Both the position numbers and the translations under genes were made by a program. A DNA stretch of 64,000 nucleotides from Siphonodentalium dalli. Its lineage: Eukaryota; Mollusca; Scaphopoda; Gadilida; Siphonodentaliidae. Below are positions 11,796-23,163 of the stretch, one piece after another; position 1 is the first letter of the stretch; each line of letters opens with the position of its first letter. A model generated the notes under the pieces. The model saw only the letters and a program-made list of their open reading frames with translations. It was not told where the DNA came from and did not search any database. The stretch spans positions 129,411,990 to 129,475,989 of the forward strand of contig CP136067.1 of assembly GCA_032622095.1 (NCBI GenBank), given 5' to 3'.

Positions 11796-14700
11796 ATGGA
11801 GAAATGCTGCAAATGTCAGGGGGAACTACATGACCCTACACAAATAGTGACACTTGGCAGCCGAGGTGTACAAGCATTGATATCTGCAAGCATGAAGCTT
11901 TGCGATAATCTGTTTGTGGGGTCAGATGAACCAGTTGATCGTTCCAAAATACACCGAGATTGTTAAAAATTTATACTCGGCCAAGCACCATAAGGAGCAT
12001 GAAAAGAGCTAGTAGTGATGCCGGAATGCTTGATATGATTCCGTGTAAATTGTTAAAAGTACGCTCTGACCAACCTTCATTCGATTTTAAGATCCACTGT
12101 TTACTATGTGGACAGGAAGCCGACAAACAACTGAACCTACCTTCAGAAAGGAGAAGACAAGTGCACGAGATCGTGACCTTGTCTTTCATTGATAGCATCA
12201 GAGTACGGTGTCGAAAACGCAACGATGAGTTGGGTGAAATAGTGCTGACTCGTATTGAGCATGCAATTGATTTAGTTGCAGAAGAAGGGCGTTACCACCA
12301 TGATTGCCATCAGAATTTCGCCAGAGAAACACCCGAGACTCTCTCGCGGGGTAGTCCGGTGACAGACAAGAAATCACTCGCATTCAATGAGTTGTGCACT
12401 TTTGTGGAGAATAGCAATGAGTGCCAGTTTTCTCTGAGTGAATTAGCAGAAACATTTGAAACATATTTGGGCGATGAAGTCGGTTACACCATAAGATATC
12501 TGAAGGTAAAGTTAATGGAGCATTTTGGGAGCAGAATCTCTATCACAAACTTGAGATCCCTTTAAAATGTGGTGACATTCAGGGAGTCCTCTGACATATT
12601 AGTGTACGATTCGTGGTACACGAGCAAATGTTCCACTGAACTGACGAACGCATGCGTATAATTGTCAAGAAAGCGGCTGCTATAGTTCGCGACGATATTC
12701 GGTCAACCATATACGATTGTGATGTGTACCCAAAACCAGACTCTTTTAAATATCTGTGTCGACGGAGTTGCTACCTGATACACTCCAAGCCTTTTTGCAT
12801 GGGGTCATAGCTCCACCACGGCGTCGGGCAAATGGTGAGATAGCCAGTCAGAGCAACCAGAGACGCGTCACATCAATAGCTCATTCTGTGATAAGTGCAT
12901 GCATGCCGACCGCGGTCTTTTGTATCGCCATTGCTGTTGTCAATTGCAGTCTATATACACCGAAAATATGCATCGAGGGAACTAATTGACATTTGAAATG
13001 GGCTTATGTTTTCTTCGAGCTACAGAGGAGTTCAGCAATATATATCGTCAATTATGCTTCACAAGGGACCATCGCCCGGACTGGCCAAATTCACACAATT
13101 TGTTTTCGATGATGCAGACTGCAATGTACGCACAATAGATGGCAACAATACATTCCATAGTATTGGGGGATTGCCTGTATTACCACGGCTGGCTCTCCCA
13201 AAGAAGGCAATCCTGGTAATGTTGGATCTGGCGAGTTCGGTTATAGTCTCCCGAAAAGTTACAACAGACCCACACAATCAGGTTTGGATCTGATCGTGAT
13301 GAAAGACCTACTTCATCTGGGTGAATCGGTACCCAAAACTCTGAAGCATGCCGAGTCTGTCGATTCCCTCTGGTCGCTGAGCTATGTGTTTTGGGTCCCA
13401 TCATGTCCTTCGTGGGCTGGTTATATGCATGTTGTGACCAAAGAAGAACATTATGAGACAAGTGACATTGAAATATTGCCCTTCATAAATTTCGATCCTT
13501 CAAACGTCAGTACCATATACACAGCACTCATGTTCGCGCAAACCGAATGTGAAAAACAAGGACTAAACGTTTGCTCAGTGACTTTTGACCCGCCGCTATA
13601 TATCAAGGCGGTTGAGATAGTAACTTCCTCCGATGAGTTGACAAAAGTCTTTGTGAGGCTTGGAGGACTCGTTATGCTTATGTCTTATTTGGGGGCAGTG
13701 GGCTCTATTATGGCTGGAAGTGGTCTTAATGAACTTTGGGCCACTGTTTATGCTGGAGGATCAATCCATCATATGATTAGTGGCCACGCATACTCCAGGG
13801 CTGTCCGTGCTCATTTGGTAACCAAAGTTACTATGACTAGACTTCTCTTTGAAGAAATTCGCGTGCTTGATAACGTGGACTGCACCACTTTGAACGCAAC
13901 ATGTGGCGATCTCGTCGCAGGTAAATGCACAACAACGGAAGCTGTCGTTCAAAGTGAAGTCATCAGTGTGTTAGATCTCCTTGGTGGCCTGCTCCGCGAT
14001 GCCGCGAGTGGACGGCCCGGGAAATTGTGGGCGCAGTGTCATAAACAAATCATTCTTTTTACAATTGTTCCTGAGAGCAGAGCGCACTGGAGACTGGGCA
14101 CTCCATACGTATTGTGTAAGACTGATGATACAAATTTATCATGCTGGTGGTCATTTTGCATACGCTAAGTGTGCCCATCTCTACCTCCAACAGATGGAAG
14201 ATCTCCCCCGAATAATGCCCGTCGACGACTTCAAGGCATTCACGGAGAAGGGATTCTTCATCAGAAGGTCTGATAAGTTCTGGGATGGGACCAAACCATA
14301 GAACAGTGCATTATGCGGGTGTTCAAGGTACCTGGCGGTCTCACACGTGGCAGGGGAATAACGGAGAGCACTATTGCGAAATGGGTTCACGCCCTGCCCC
14401 TCTGTCTGCCGATATGCAATGCCCTTGAAAACTTTGTTTAAGTCCACACTGGCCACAGTGACCAACACCGGGACCTTAGCAAGAGCGCTCAAGCAAATGA
14501 CATCAGTGATATTAACAAATTCCTCAACTGGTTGAGAGTGCATTCTCCGTTCGGCAATAGAGACCAACTGCTGTTAGTCGCATTGTCATCTGGCACTGTG
14601 GCAGACAAATCAGTCAACTGTGACCATGTCGTTACAGTTGGTAATGTGTGCGTATCAAAGGTTGTAGGGAAAGTATTCAGCAACATCAAACTGCGTCGGG

Positions 14701-15589
14701 CCGACACTGTCAAATCAATCGCATCAATGGCCAATTCTATCAAAGTACGTGGAGATGAAGTGGTAGTCGATCCCACGATACTTTTCAGCCGCATCACGTG
14801 TGTGATTCAGTCCCAGTCCGAAATTGAGGGATATCTAAAGTATGAGCTTGCACCAAAACCGCCGGCACTGTTTGATTCTGGTGTAATGCGAAAGACACAG
14901 AAGAGCGTCCTTGGTAAAATACTCAAGTCATATGCCACTGAACGGAAAGACCTTCTAGGAAGCCCTGTTTTTGTCATAGATGGTGGCTTTTTGTTGAGAG
15001 CAGTCGTTTGGCCCAAACAATCATCACATGGAGATATCTGCACCTCATATTCAAATTATATAATGAAACATTTTGGATCCAGTGCCATTGCTGTATTTGA
15101 TGGTTATGAATGTGATATGTCAACAAAGGGTATGGAGCAAGCACGCAGAGCTAAGAGTATCAACATCTCGCTTGACCTGCCAGTAACCACCTCCCAATCT
15201 GATTTTCTGGCCAATAGTCAGAACATAAAACAACTAATCCGTATGTTAATGCAGGAATTTCCCCACATCATTATGTGTCCAGTCGAAACAAGCAAACGCA
15301 GATGCTGATGTTCTGATCGCTGCGATATCATTTGGACTTGGCTCAGAAGGATAAAACCAATGTTGTAGTTCTTAGAACAGACACAGACTTACTTGCTATC
15401 ATAACGTTTCGCTATCACTCGGACTGGAACATATACATGATGTTCTCTGCCGCACCCAAAGTCCTCTTCTCAGTCGAAGAAATTTCGATCAAGTTTCATC
15501 AGAGGCTGTGGACAGACAGAAGTTCCAAAATATATAGTAGATTTCCACTCGACAACGATGCCACGCATTGTAATATACTAGAGCGTTGA
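11796..15589 (+). pseudogene. Decayed zinc-finger/PIN-like multicopy invertebrate gene
   Basis: Read across changing + frames, the segments line up as one long protein. An N-terminus MEKCCKCQGEL...HRDC (11796-11965) is followed by a second Cys/His cluster HCLLCG...YHHDCHQNF (11960-12562). Then come VVTFRESSDIL and KKAAAIVRDDIRSTIYD (12563-12730), LLPDTLQAFLHG (12756-12986), NVRTIDGNNTFHSIGG (13006-13290), LGGLVMLMSYLGAVGSI and SGHAYSRAVRAH (13284-14165), HAGGHFAYAKCAHLYLQ (in another frame, to 14298), GGLTRGRGITEST, and a PIN-like module (14532-15586). That module has FVIDGGFLLRAVVWP, AVFDGY and TDTDLL, whose acidic positions fit a FEN/PIN nuclease fold. The order matches a large unnamed family of invertebrate proteins; the usual C-terminus (HAFTGCD-like) is absent. 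At least seven frame changes or stops mean it is not translatable as it stands. Splicing does not explain them, because adjoining frames abut or overlap. Confidence 0.78.
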
Positions 15590-15926
15590 GTATAGTAAAA
15601 TAATGGCTATAATAGAATGAAATTGGGTGACATTTATTAATGATGCCAACAAAAATAGAGTTATATTTCGTGTGATTCTAATCATTTCAGCAATATTTGG
15701 CATTATAAACATATGAGCCACCCATGGTTGAGTGGTCCTGCTTAATTGATATGATGTTTGTGTGTTTGCTGAATTGATGTAATGCTGGTAAGGCAAATTG
15801 ATGCTGTTAAGAAAAAGTACCGTTATTTTGTTCTAAATTGTAATTTTGCGGTCGTTGGCTAATCCGAACGATTTGAGAAAAAGCCAGTGTAATATTTATA
15901 AAGAACATAAATATTTTTTTTTAATT
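15590..15926. other. No gene seen
   Basis: AT-rich sequence after the last readable piece of the decayed gene. No continuation of its C-terminus was found. Confidence 0.5.
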
Positions 15927-17045
15927 TAATATGTGATAAATCATGGTATTACATAGGTATGGTGCCACCGTACCAGAACTGGAAAATTCAGCATTAAATG
16001 GGGCTTATCTCTTATGTGTAATGGGCCATAACACATTCCAACCCCATGGTTTTATCACAGAATGTTTTATAATAGTTATTATGTTCAATTCCGCACCCGC
16101 ATAAATCGTTGTATTATCAAGAACTATAACTATTTGTTTATGAATCAGATCTGGTTCATCACACTTCATTTGGTTTTGAGGACAAAACTCGGAAAATGAA
16201 GTACCCACTCGTCATATATACGGTTGTGTTCTTCACACCGAAGAACCCACGAAGAACATGTTGGTTCTGAATAATTCTTAGAGTGTATGGGTATAATATA
16301 ATAAGTGACCAACCTGATTATGTATAAAGTGTTCTGTGGTCAGCAATAGAGGCATATCACGATCATGGAATGCATAATTATCTATTCTAGCTATACGCCC
16401 GTAGAGATCATATTCCACCAGCACAAAACCTGGGAACTCTTGATGTTCTGCATGACTAGTTCTGACATGGAACTTTATAACATTGAACAAACAAAGCGGG
16501 CCATATATTTCTTTGCTAATAATTGTTCCTCAATGAATCTACTTCACATTAGGGGGTTGGTCCCAGCTCACGATTGCATGTTTTTGTGTCCTTTGTGAGC
16601 CGGTAAACATTGAATTAATTATATATCCGGGGAAAAATCCTTAGATGAAAGCGACGTAATTAAAGCAAAATATGTCAGTCACTTAAATCGTTACATTTCG
16701 AGTTGAGACCTTCACCTACGGTGATATTTTAATATGTGGTAAATCATGGTATTACATAGGTATGGTGCCACCGTACCAGAACTGAAAAATTCAGAGTTAA
16801 AGGGGTCTTCTCTCTTATGTGTAATGGACCATTGGACATTCAACCCCCATTGTTTGACCAGATAGTGTTTTATAATAGTTATCACGTTCAATTCAGCACT
16901 AAGAGATAACTATATTGCCTGCACTGTTTTTGTATAAATGTTATAAACTTCCATGTCACAACATCAAAAAGTTGCCAGGTTTTGCACTGGTGGAATATGA
17001 TCTCTACGGACTTAGATAGATTAGAGATTCCATGATCTAGACCAT
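15927..17045. repeat. Direct repeats of an AAATCATGGTATTACATAGG element
   Basis: 15935-16085 and 16735-16885 are ~150-bp direct repeats (ATCATGGTATTACATAGGTA, TGGTGCCACCGTACCAGAAC). Between and after them are relatives of the 49888-50581 element (GTAGAGATCATATTCCACCA, GAGATTCCATGATCTAG). Confidence 0.65.
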
Positions 17046-17285
17046 ATCATACTCAGAAATGATGCAACAGGTAAGCATAGTACAAATTACACTAAATAAT
17101 ATACAATTAATTCAAATATCTTAAAGGCCCACTTAATTTTTGAACCCCCAGATTACATTATATAAAATAATTGCCATATCATATACCATTTGAAAGAGGA
17201 AGCTCCAAAACATTGTATTATCAACTTATCCGGTGTAATAAACTAAGGACATGTTGTTTTTGTTGAGTTGCCAACGCGTTTTGGA

Positions 17286-17455
17286 GCCATCAGAAGATCA
17301 TTCACCTAATTAGACTATACCACAATGGCAAAACTCTATAAAGGACTGGTAAGACCATTACTCGAATATGCTCAACCTACTTGGAGACCAGATCTAAAAA
17401 TAAAACACACAGTTCCAATGGAAAAAGTTCAAAAGAGAGCAACAAAACTTCTTTC
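17286..17455 (+). mobile_element. CR1-like LINE, reverse transcriptase C-terminal part, piece 1
   Basis: Translates as GAIRRSFT(stop)LDYTTMAKLYKG, then LVRPLLEYAQPTW and MEKVQKRATKLLS, typical of the region after the catalytic RT motifs in CR1/jockey-type retrotransposons. It is 5'-truncated: it begins abruptly inside a MITE after GCGTTTTG. The reading stops at KLLS and resumes with VPGLKDIRYEDRL at 22569, so the two pieces are one LINE copy split by a 5.1-kb insertion. Confidence 0.75.
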
Positions 17456-17805
17456 TTTTTTTCTTTTTTCTTTTTTAGATTATTTAATGGCAATGATATA
17501 TATCTATACAATTTATACACAGTTGACAAATGTATACATATTGAAATAGCAATGTAAATAATTTTGGATGGAACAGCGGTCGACATTTACATATCTCTGT
17601 GAGCTCACTATCTAGATGTATATAATCAAAAAAAGATTTAACCAATAAAGTTTTAAGATGGTTAGTTGGTGGTATTAATATTAATAAATTGTGTTATTAA
17701 TACTGGTCAGCCTCTATAATTAAATATATCATTACCAGGGATAACACTTAAAGAAGGACAAAAAATCCCTCTTATTTCCATAGTGGTCCCCAATACTTAT
17801 GATAG
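17456..17805 (-). repeat. ~310-bp A-tailed element, reverse copy
   Basis: Reverse-complement match to 22845-23163 along its length (CATTAAATAATCTAAAAA end, GAGCTCACTATCTAGATG middle, AATCCCTCTTATTTCCATAG other end). The T-rich side corresponds to the A-tract of the other copy. Both copies lie within the same LINE but at different places. It has no ORF of note and could be a SINE or another short retroelement. Confidence 0.65.
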
Positions 17806-17912
17806 GTCCAATTACGGAGACTGTCCAGTCTTATAATGATATGGTCAGGTGGAGATAGATCAAAAACCAATATTAGGTACACATATATATGTATCACATG
17901 GGAACATGTCTC

Positions 17913-18040
17913 TATTACGAAGGTTCGCTTTTTCCGAAGGTTCACTATTCCGAAGGTTCACTATTCCGAAGGTACTACTCCGAAGGTTCGCTATTCCGAA
18001 GGTTCTCCATTCCGAAGGTTCGCTATTCCGAAGATTTCTT
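17913..18040. repeat. 16-bp minisatellite, forward
   Basis: About seven units of TTCGCTATTCCGAAGG with variants (TTCACT, TTCTCC). The unit length is not a multiple of three, so all three frames give similar spurious repeats. Confidence 0.85.
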
Positions 18041-18424
18041 TATTTTAAAGGTTAATTCTATATTCAATTATTGAGAGGGCTCTTTATCACGAAGACTCCT
18101 TTTTTATGAAGGAAATAGCTTAAAACATTGAAACAATAAATGTAATGTTTTTATTTTTTCGCGGGTTTCCTTGAGATTTAATGTCATTACGTTATTTTCC
18201 AATACCGATTCGCGCCAGGCAGCCCACACAATTGCTCTTTCCATACGATTTAATGTCATTGCGTATGACGTTATATCCCAATAATCTTAGAGAGGCAACA
18301 ATACGCCAACTAAGCAACAGTGGGGCTATAACTATTAATGAATACTGCGAAGCAGAATGTCGTGGAATAGACGGGTATGAGTTCAACCTACATGTAACTG
18401 CAGTTGTGAATTTGTATTGAATTG
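18041..18424. repeat. ~380-bp sequence duplicated at 20491-20885
   Basis: Shares AAGGTTAATTCTATATTC, TTCGCGGGTTT, CAGCCCACACAATTGCT, AACAGTGGGGCTATAAC and TGCGAAGCAGAATGTCG-like sequence with the later copy. Both are preceded by the 16-bp array and followed by an AAAGGCCCAC MITE. Confidence 0.7.
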
Positions 18425-18938
18425 TAAGGCCCAGTTAATTTTCGAGTCACCGGCTATTTTTTATAGTGCCTTGATATCAGGTTTTAATAACAAGCTGTGC
18501 CATAAAATATGATTAAAACACTATATATAGTTCATCACCCTTTCAAACGTCTGTATCAGAAGATGCCCACAGAGAAATAGAAAACATCTTAAATCATAAA
18601 AAAGATACCCCCGTTATATGTCATGGCTCCCAGAATGCAACATAATTCAACCTAATGTATATTCAATTGAAGGGGAATAAAACTATCTTTAAAATATAGA
18701 GTTATCCCCCTCCATTGAAAATAATACACTTTACTTTGCGCAACAAAACCAGATGAACCTTAACCATAAAACACACGTCGTTAACTCAACAAAAACATGT
18801 TCACAGTTTATTACACCGGATAAACTGACAATAGTCAATACAGTGTTTTCTAGACAGCTTCATATTTCAAATGGTATATATATAGTGGCATATATTTTAT
18901 ATATGTGATCGGGGGGGTTCGGAAATTAAGGGGGCCTT
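18425..18938 (-). mobile_element. AAAGGCCCAC MITE, reverse copy
   Basis: Matches 1052-1526 in reverse complement: AAGGCCCAGTTAATTTTCGA at the left, TTCGGAAATTAAGGGGGCCT at the right, with AGATGCCCACAGAGAAATAG and AACAAAAACATGTTCACAG inside. More diverged than the 1-kb copy. Confidence 0.75.
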
Positions 18939-19225
18939 GAATGTTGATGTTTTTTTTTCAAATACAGATTGCCAGTTCGGAAAAACTATATCTCTTACAT
19001 GTAGTTTATTTCAGTCATCGTGTTTTTAACTTTCCATAATAAACGATAAACTGATACTGTCTTCTTGCTATTAATAACCGACATCTGGGACAATTTGGGA
19101 ATTAGAAGTGGGTGTATAGATGTGCTATATATGAATACTAGCGTAAAAGTATTTTTCATTCCTCGTGTGGTTTTTGTGGTGGGGTGCAAATTTGGATTCA
19201 TTTCTGGTTAAATATGACCAGAATA

Positions 19226-19313
19226 GAAAATCTTCGGAATAGCGAACCTTCGGAATAATGAACCTTCGGAATAGGGAACCTTCGGAATAATGAACCTTCG
19301 GAATAGAGAACCC
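19226..19313. repeat. 16-bp minisatellite, inverted
   Basis: Five units of CCTTCGGAATAGCGAA, the reverse complement of the array at 17913. Together they form an inverted pair ~1.2 kb apart. Confidence 0.85.
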
Positions 19314-19860
19314 TACCCGTATCACATTACTATGAAAATGTGTGTGCTTTATAGGACAATATTTTAATCATAACAACATGAAAGTATAAGAATACCAGTC
19401 TAGAAGTATCAGCATAATTTATGAGTCGTCATATATGGTATACATGTGCTAATTTGTGCAGTATAGCATCATTTAAATGGTATGCGTGGCTATATAATAG
19501 CTATATCTAGCTATAATATATGGTAAGATATGGCTGCCAAGTGAGGATCAAAGTAAGCCAATAACACCATTTCCATATTGTTGACTCATACCTATAACCA
19601 AATAGCTATCCATCCCCCGGAAAGTCAGTGGGTTCTGTGAGGTTTCAGCAGCTTTATGGGTGTGGTATGGCGAGCGCCAGCTTATTACGCCACACCGTGG
19701 TGTTGCTTGGTACGCAGATTTTCATATTCTGTGGTCGATCGATAATCCACTGGGCGACACTATTATTATGGTTATTTCGTACTGAGTATAAATCGTACCG
19801 ATAGAGTCACGATAGTACAACAAAGATTAGCACATGTGTTTACGTCACCGGTGTACTTGT
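19314..19860. other. No gene seen
   Basis: AT-rich, with short TATATCTAGCTATAATATAT-like palindromic stretches near 19490. Nothing else recognised. Confidence 0.5.
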
Positions 19861-20165
19861 GGGGGCATGTTTCTATTATGAAGGTTCGCTATCCCGAAGG
19901 TCCGCTATTCCGATGGTTCTCTATTCCGAAGGTTTTTGTTATTTTTAGGTTAATTCTATATTCTAACGTATTGAGACTAATTTGAGAGGGTTCATTATCA
20001 CAAAGATTCTTTTTACGGAGTGTGCGCTCACATCCGAACTGATCCTGCGCGCATACCGATACAGATACAGGAGGAAATAACTTAACTTAGAACATTAAAT
20101 GTGATTTAGTTTTGTTTTCGCGGGTTTTCTTGAGATTTAATGTCATTACGTGGGCCCATACTTTT
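19861..20165. repeat. 16-bp array and partial copy of the ~380-bp sequence
   Basis: GGGGGCATGTTTCTATTATG, three or four decayed TTCGCTATTCCGAAGG units, then AGGTTAATTCTATATTC and TTCGCGGGTTTTCTTGAGAT. Truncated relative to 18041. Confidence 0.65.
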
Positions 20166-20357
20166 GAATTCTTGGCATATAATATGAATGTTGTGGTATA
20201 TTGTGGACCCTCCCGCATTGGGACATGACACAGGTACAGTTGACTTAAGTGATGTTCTGTGTGGGCTCCAATTTGGAGTTCAATATTTTAAGGGCCAAAT
20301 TTAGGATTTTATGGGCCCATACCTTTGAACTCTGGGCATATAATATGAATATTGGGG

Positions 20358-20885
20358 GCATGTCTCTATTCCGAAGGTTCACTATCCAGAATGTCCACTA
20401 TTCCGAAATTTCTCTGAATGTTCGCTATTCCGAAGGTTCACCAACCAGAAGGTTCGTTATTCCGAAGGTTCTGTATTCCGAAGGTTTTTGTTATTTTAAG
20501 GTTAATTCTATATTCTAAAGTATTGGGAGGGTTCATTATCACGAAGATTCTTTTTATGAAGGAAATAACTTAAAACATTAAATGTGATTTTGTTTTGTTT
20601 TCGCGGGTTTTCTTGAGTTTAATGTCATTACGTATGACTTTATTTCTCATTAAATATTTACGCCAAGCAGCCCACACAATTGCTATGTTTCCATGCGATT
20701 TAATGTAATTACGTGTGACCTAATATCTCAATAATCTGAGGCAAGAGTACGCCTGCTAAAGGCGAATTATTACAGTGGGGCTATAACGCTCAATGAATAC
20801 TGGGAACTATAACAAACTGCGCAGCAGAATATCGCTGATTAAACGAGTATGAGATGAGCCTAACTGCAATTGTGACTTTGTTTAA
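20358..20885. repeat. 16-bp array and second full copy of the ~380-bp sequence
   Basis: Array of decayed TTCGCTATTCCGAAGG units to about 20490, then a close relative of 18041-18424. It is followed by the truncated MITE at 20883. Confidence 0.7.
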
Positions 20886-21000
20886 AGGCCCACTTAATTT
20901 TCGAGTCATTCATTTTTGTTATAGTAATATATACGGTTTTAATAACAATTTATGCCATAAAATTTGAATAAATTACTATAATTCATCACCATTTGAAACG
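20883..21000 (-). mobile_element. AAAGGCCCAC MITE, truncated copy
   Basis: Begins TTTAAAGGCCCACTTAATTT and follows the reverse-copy sequence to CATCACCATTTGAAACG, then stops. It follows the same ~380-bp sequence that precedes the copy at 18425, so the two were probably duplicated together. Confidence 0.65.
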
Positions 21001-21119
21001 CAGAATCCTTCTATCTCCTAATTTTAAACACCTTTAAAATACCGCGACAAGTCGTGCGTCGTATATCTACCAATTAGCAACTAACATGTCCTCTTCGGCT
21101 TTCCATAGATTTCAACGTA

Positions 21120-21590
21120 ATTTGATACTTATGGGTATTTGTGTCCGGGAAGTGTTTTGGACGGGTCAAATCGTGAGCCCGACCTGACCTTGACCTTTAA
21201 AACTGTCAATGCAAGGTCAATTTGGGTAAAACGGACAAATTTCGGCGAAATTTGATACCTAGGGATACTTTTGTCCGGGGGGTGTTTTGAACGGGTCAAA
21301 TCGTGACATCGGCGTGACCTTGACCTTCAATGTGGTCGACCTTACCTTGACCTTCAAAATTGTTAATTAAAGGTCAAGTGGTGTAAAAAGGACGGATTTC
21401 GACGAAATTTGATACCTAGTGGTACTTTTCTCCGGGTGGGGGTGTTTTGGACGGGTCAAATCATGACCCTGACCTGACCTTGACTTTCGAAAGAGTCAAT
21501 TGAAGGTAAAATCGCGCCTTTCGCCGGAAATCAGATGGGAAACATCCCGGACGAAGTCGGGCCCATCAGCTTGTGTAATAAAGAAGACAG
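21120..21590. repeat. TGACCTTGACC tandem element
   Basis: Three diverged ~140-bp units with AAATTTGATACCTAG, ACTTTTGTCCGGG, GTGTTTTGGACGGGTCAAAT and TGACCTTGACCTT. The reverse of this element is at 53100-53430. It ends near CCCGGACGAAGTCGGG, a small hairpin like that at 10763. Confidence 0.7.
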
Positions 21591-22087
21591 TTTGAAGAAA
21601 GTAATGTATAACACGAGAAACGGGAAAACTTGAAATATAGAAGTATGCAAATTTCCCACATAAAATTTGAAAGCTAGTTTATAGAATAATTGTATTATAA
21701 TTTATATTTATGGCTAATAATATGATCTTGGTGGCGTTACCATTTCTGACTATGGTTTTCTTGTCGCTGCGTGTCAAGCATATTGCTACCCTAGTGATCA
21801 CTTACTGCATCACAGAAACCACTGGGCCCCCTTGGGACAACATTGAAATTTGTTAAATAACTACTAAAAATTGGAAAAAATTAAAACACCCCTGCAATAC
21901 AGCATTTGATTTCCACACAGCAGTCATACCTCAACCTAAAACAATATACAAGGCTAAGAACAATTTCAGTAGTATATAAAATCACAGTCTCCCTCATCTA
22001 CTATTCTTTGAAATAGATGCAGGCTAATCAGTGTCTTAACCATTTCAGTGCCAGGTCCGATTATTGTATCAACCCATATACCTTGTG
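21591..22087. other. No gene seen
   Basis: AT-rich and unique-looking. Confidence 0.5.
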
Positions 22088-22503
22088 CCAATCCATTCTC
22101 TTATATATGCGAGTCGACCATAGGTCGCCTCGCATATATAAGAGAATGCATTGGCCTAACAATTTTTCATCATTTGTTATTATTTTTTACAATTTTTAAC
22201 AATTTAAATAATTTTTTCTTATATTCTTTAACAGACTTATTTTGTAGGTTTAGTGCCAGGGAATCTTACGTTTTTCATGGGCATCAAAATTATTACAATG
22301 AATACTTGGTGATAGTTTTGAGTTATAACATGCCCCTAAGGTTTTATCCAGTTTGTTTTCAAATTTGCTATAGCATGCTTTAGCATACCCAAACAAAATT
22401 CAACCCAAAAAAATCTATAAAAACAAAAAAACATTTTTTAGGGCCGATTTTACAGACCGTAAATTAGGGCCGATGAGATCGGCCCCTAGCACTGAAAGGG
22501 TTA
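22040..22503. mobile_element. TTAACC..GGGTTAA element with one hairpin
   Basis: Starts CTTAACCATTTCAGTGCCAG and ends CACTGAAAGGGTTAA near 22503. It contains a ~67-bp hairpin at 22088-22154 (CCAATCCATTCTCTTATATA). It links the GCATTCTCTTATATA hairpin family to the TTAACCCTTT terminal type. Confidence 0.6.
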
Positions 22504-22568
22504 AATGTGGGATAATAATCAAAGAACTTGTGTCCCTTATCTAGATTGTTCCATGCTTTGATTGCATG

Positions 22569-22851
22569 TACCAGGACTAAAGGATATACGATACGAGGAT
22601 AGGCTAAGAAAAATTGAACTACCAACCCTGATGTACAGAAGCCACCAAGGTGATATGATTGAATGTTTAACTACCAACCCTGATGTACAGAAGCCACCGA
22701 GGTGATATGATTGATTGTTTAACTACCAACCCTGATGTACAGAAGCCACCGAGGTGATATGATTGAATGTTTCAAAATATTCAACTGCTACGATCCGGAA
22801 GTATCAAACATTCTTACAAGAAACTCCGAATGTCGGACCAGAGACCACTGT
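22569..22851 (+). mobile_element. CR1-like LINE, piece 2, with internal triplication
   Basis: Continues the RT C-terminus: VPGLKDIRYEDRLRKIELPT, then LMYRSHQGDMIECF and KIFNCYDPEVSNILTRN. The ELPTL...IECF stretch is present three times as a 52-bp direct tandem repeat (22617-22772). As 52 is not a multiple of three, frame is lost. The fragment stops at RTRDH, where a ~310-bp element is inserted. Confidence 0.75.
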
Positions 22852-23163
22852 GGAAATAAGAGGGATTTTTTTGTCCTTCTTTAAGTGTTATCCCTGGTAA
22901 TGCTATAATTAATTATAGAGGCTGACCAGTATTAATAATAAAATTTATTAATATAAATACCACCGACTAACCATCTTAAAACTTTATTGGTTAAATCTTT
23001 TCTTTTTTATTATATACATCTAGATAGTGAGCTCACAGAGATATGTTAATGTCGACCGCTTTTCCATCCAAAATTATTTACATTGCTATTTCAATATGTA
23101 TACATTTGTCAACTTTGTATTAATTGTATAGATATATATCATTGCCATTAAATAATCTAAAAA
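22845..23163 (+). repeat. ~310-bp A-tailed element, forward copy
   Basis: Starts near TGTGGAAATAAGAGGG and ends in TAATCTAAAAAAAA. It splits the LINE between RTRDH and GHNY. The flanking AGACCAC and AGGCCAC could be a short target duplication, but homology with the other copy extends into the left flank, so the exact start is uncertain. Confidence 0.6.

Larger units (their letters stand above)
17456..22568. mobile_element. 5.1-kb composite block inserted in the first LINE
   Basis: The LINE reading frame stops at 17455 and resumes at 22569, so everything between arrived later or by several steps. It holds a reverse copy of the ~310-bp element, 16-bp arrays, two copies of a ~380-bp sequence (18046-18424 and 20491-20885), one complete and one partial AAAGGCCCAC MITE, a TGACCTTGACC repeat and one hairpin. 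No single pair of terminal repeats or target duplication for the whole block could be seen. Confidence 0.55.

Noticed and set aside
17836-18074. Overlapping repeat-containing frames (RRFTIPKVHYSEG-like)
   Set aside because: A 16-bp array reads similarly in all three frames; not a protein.
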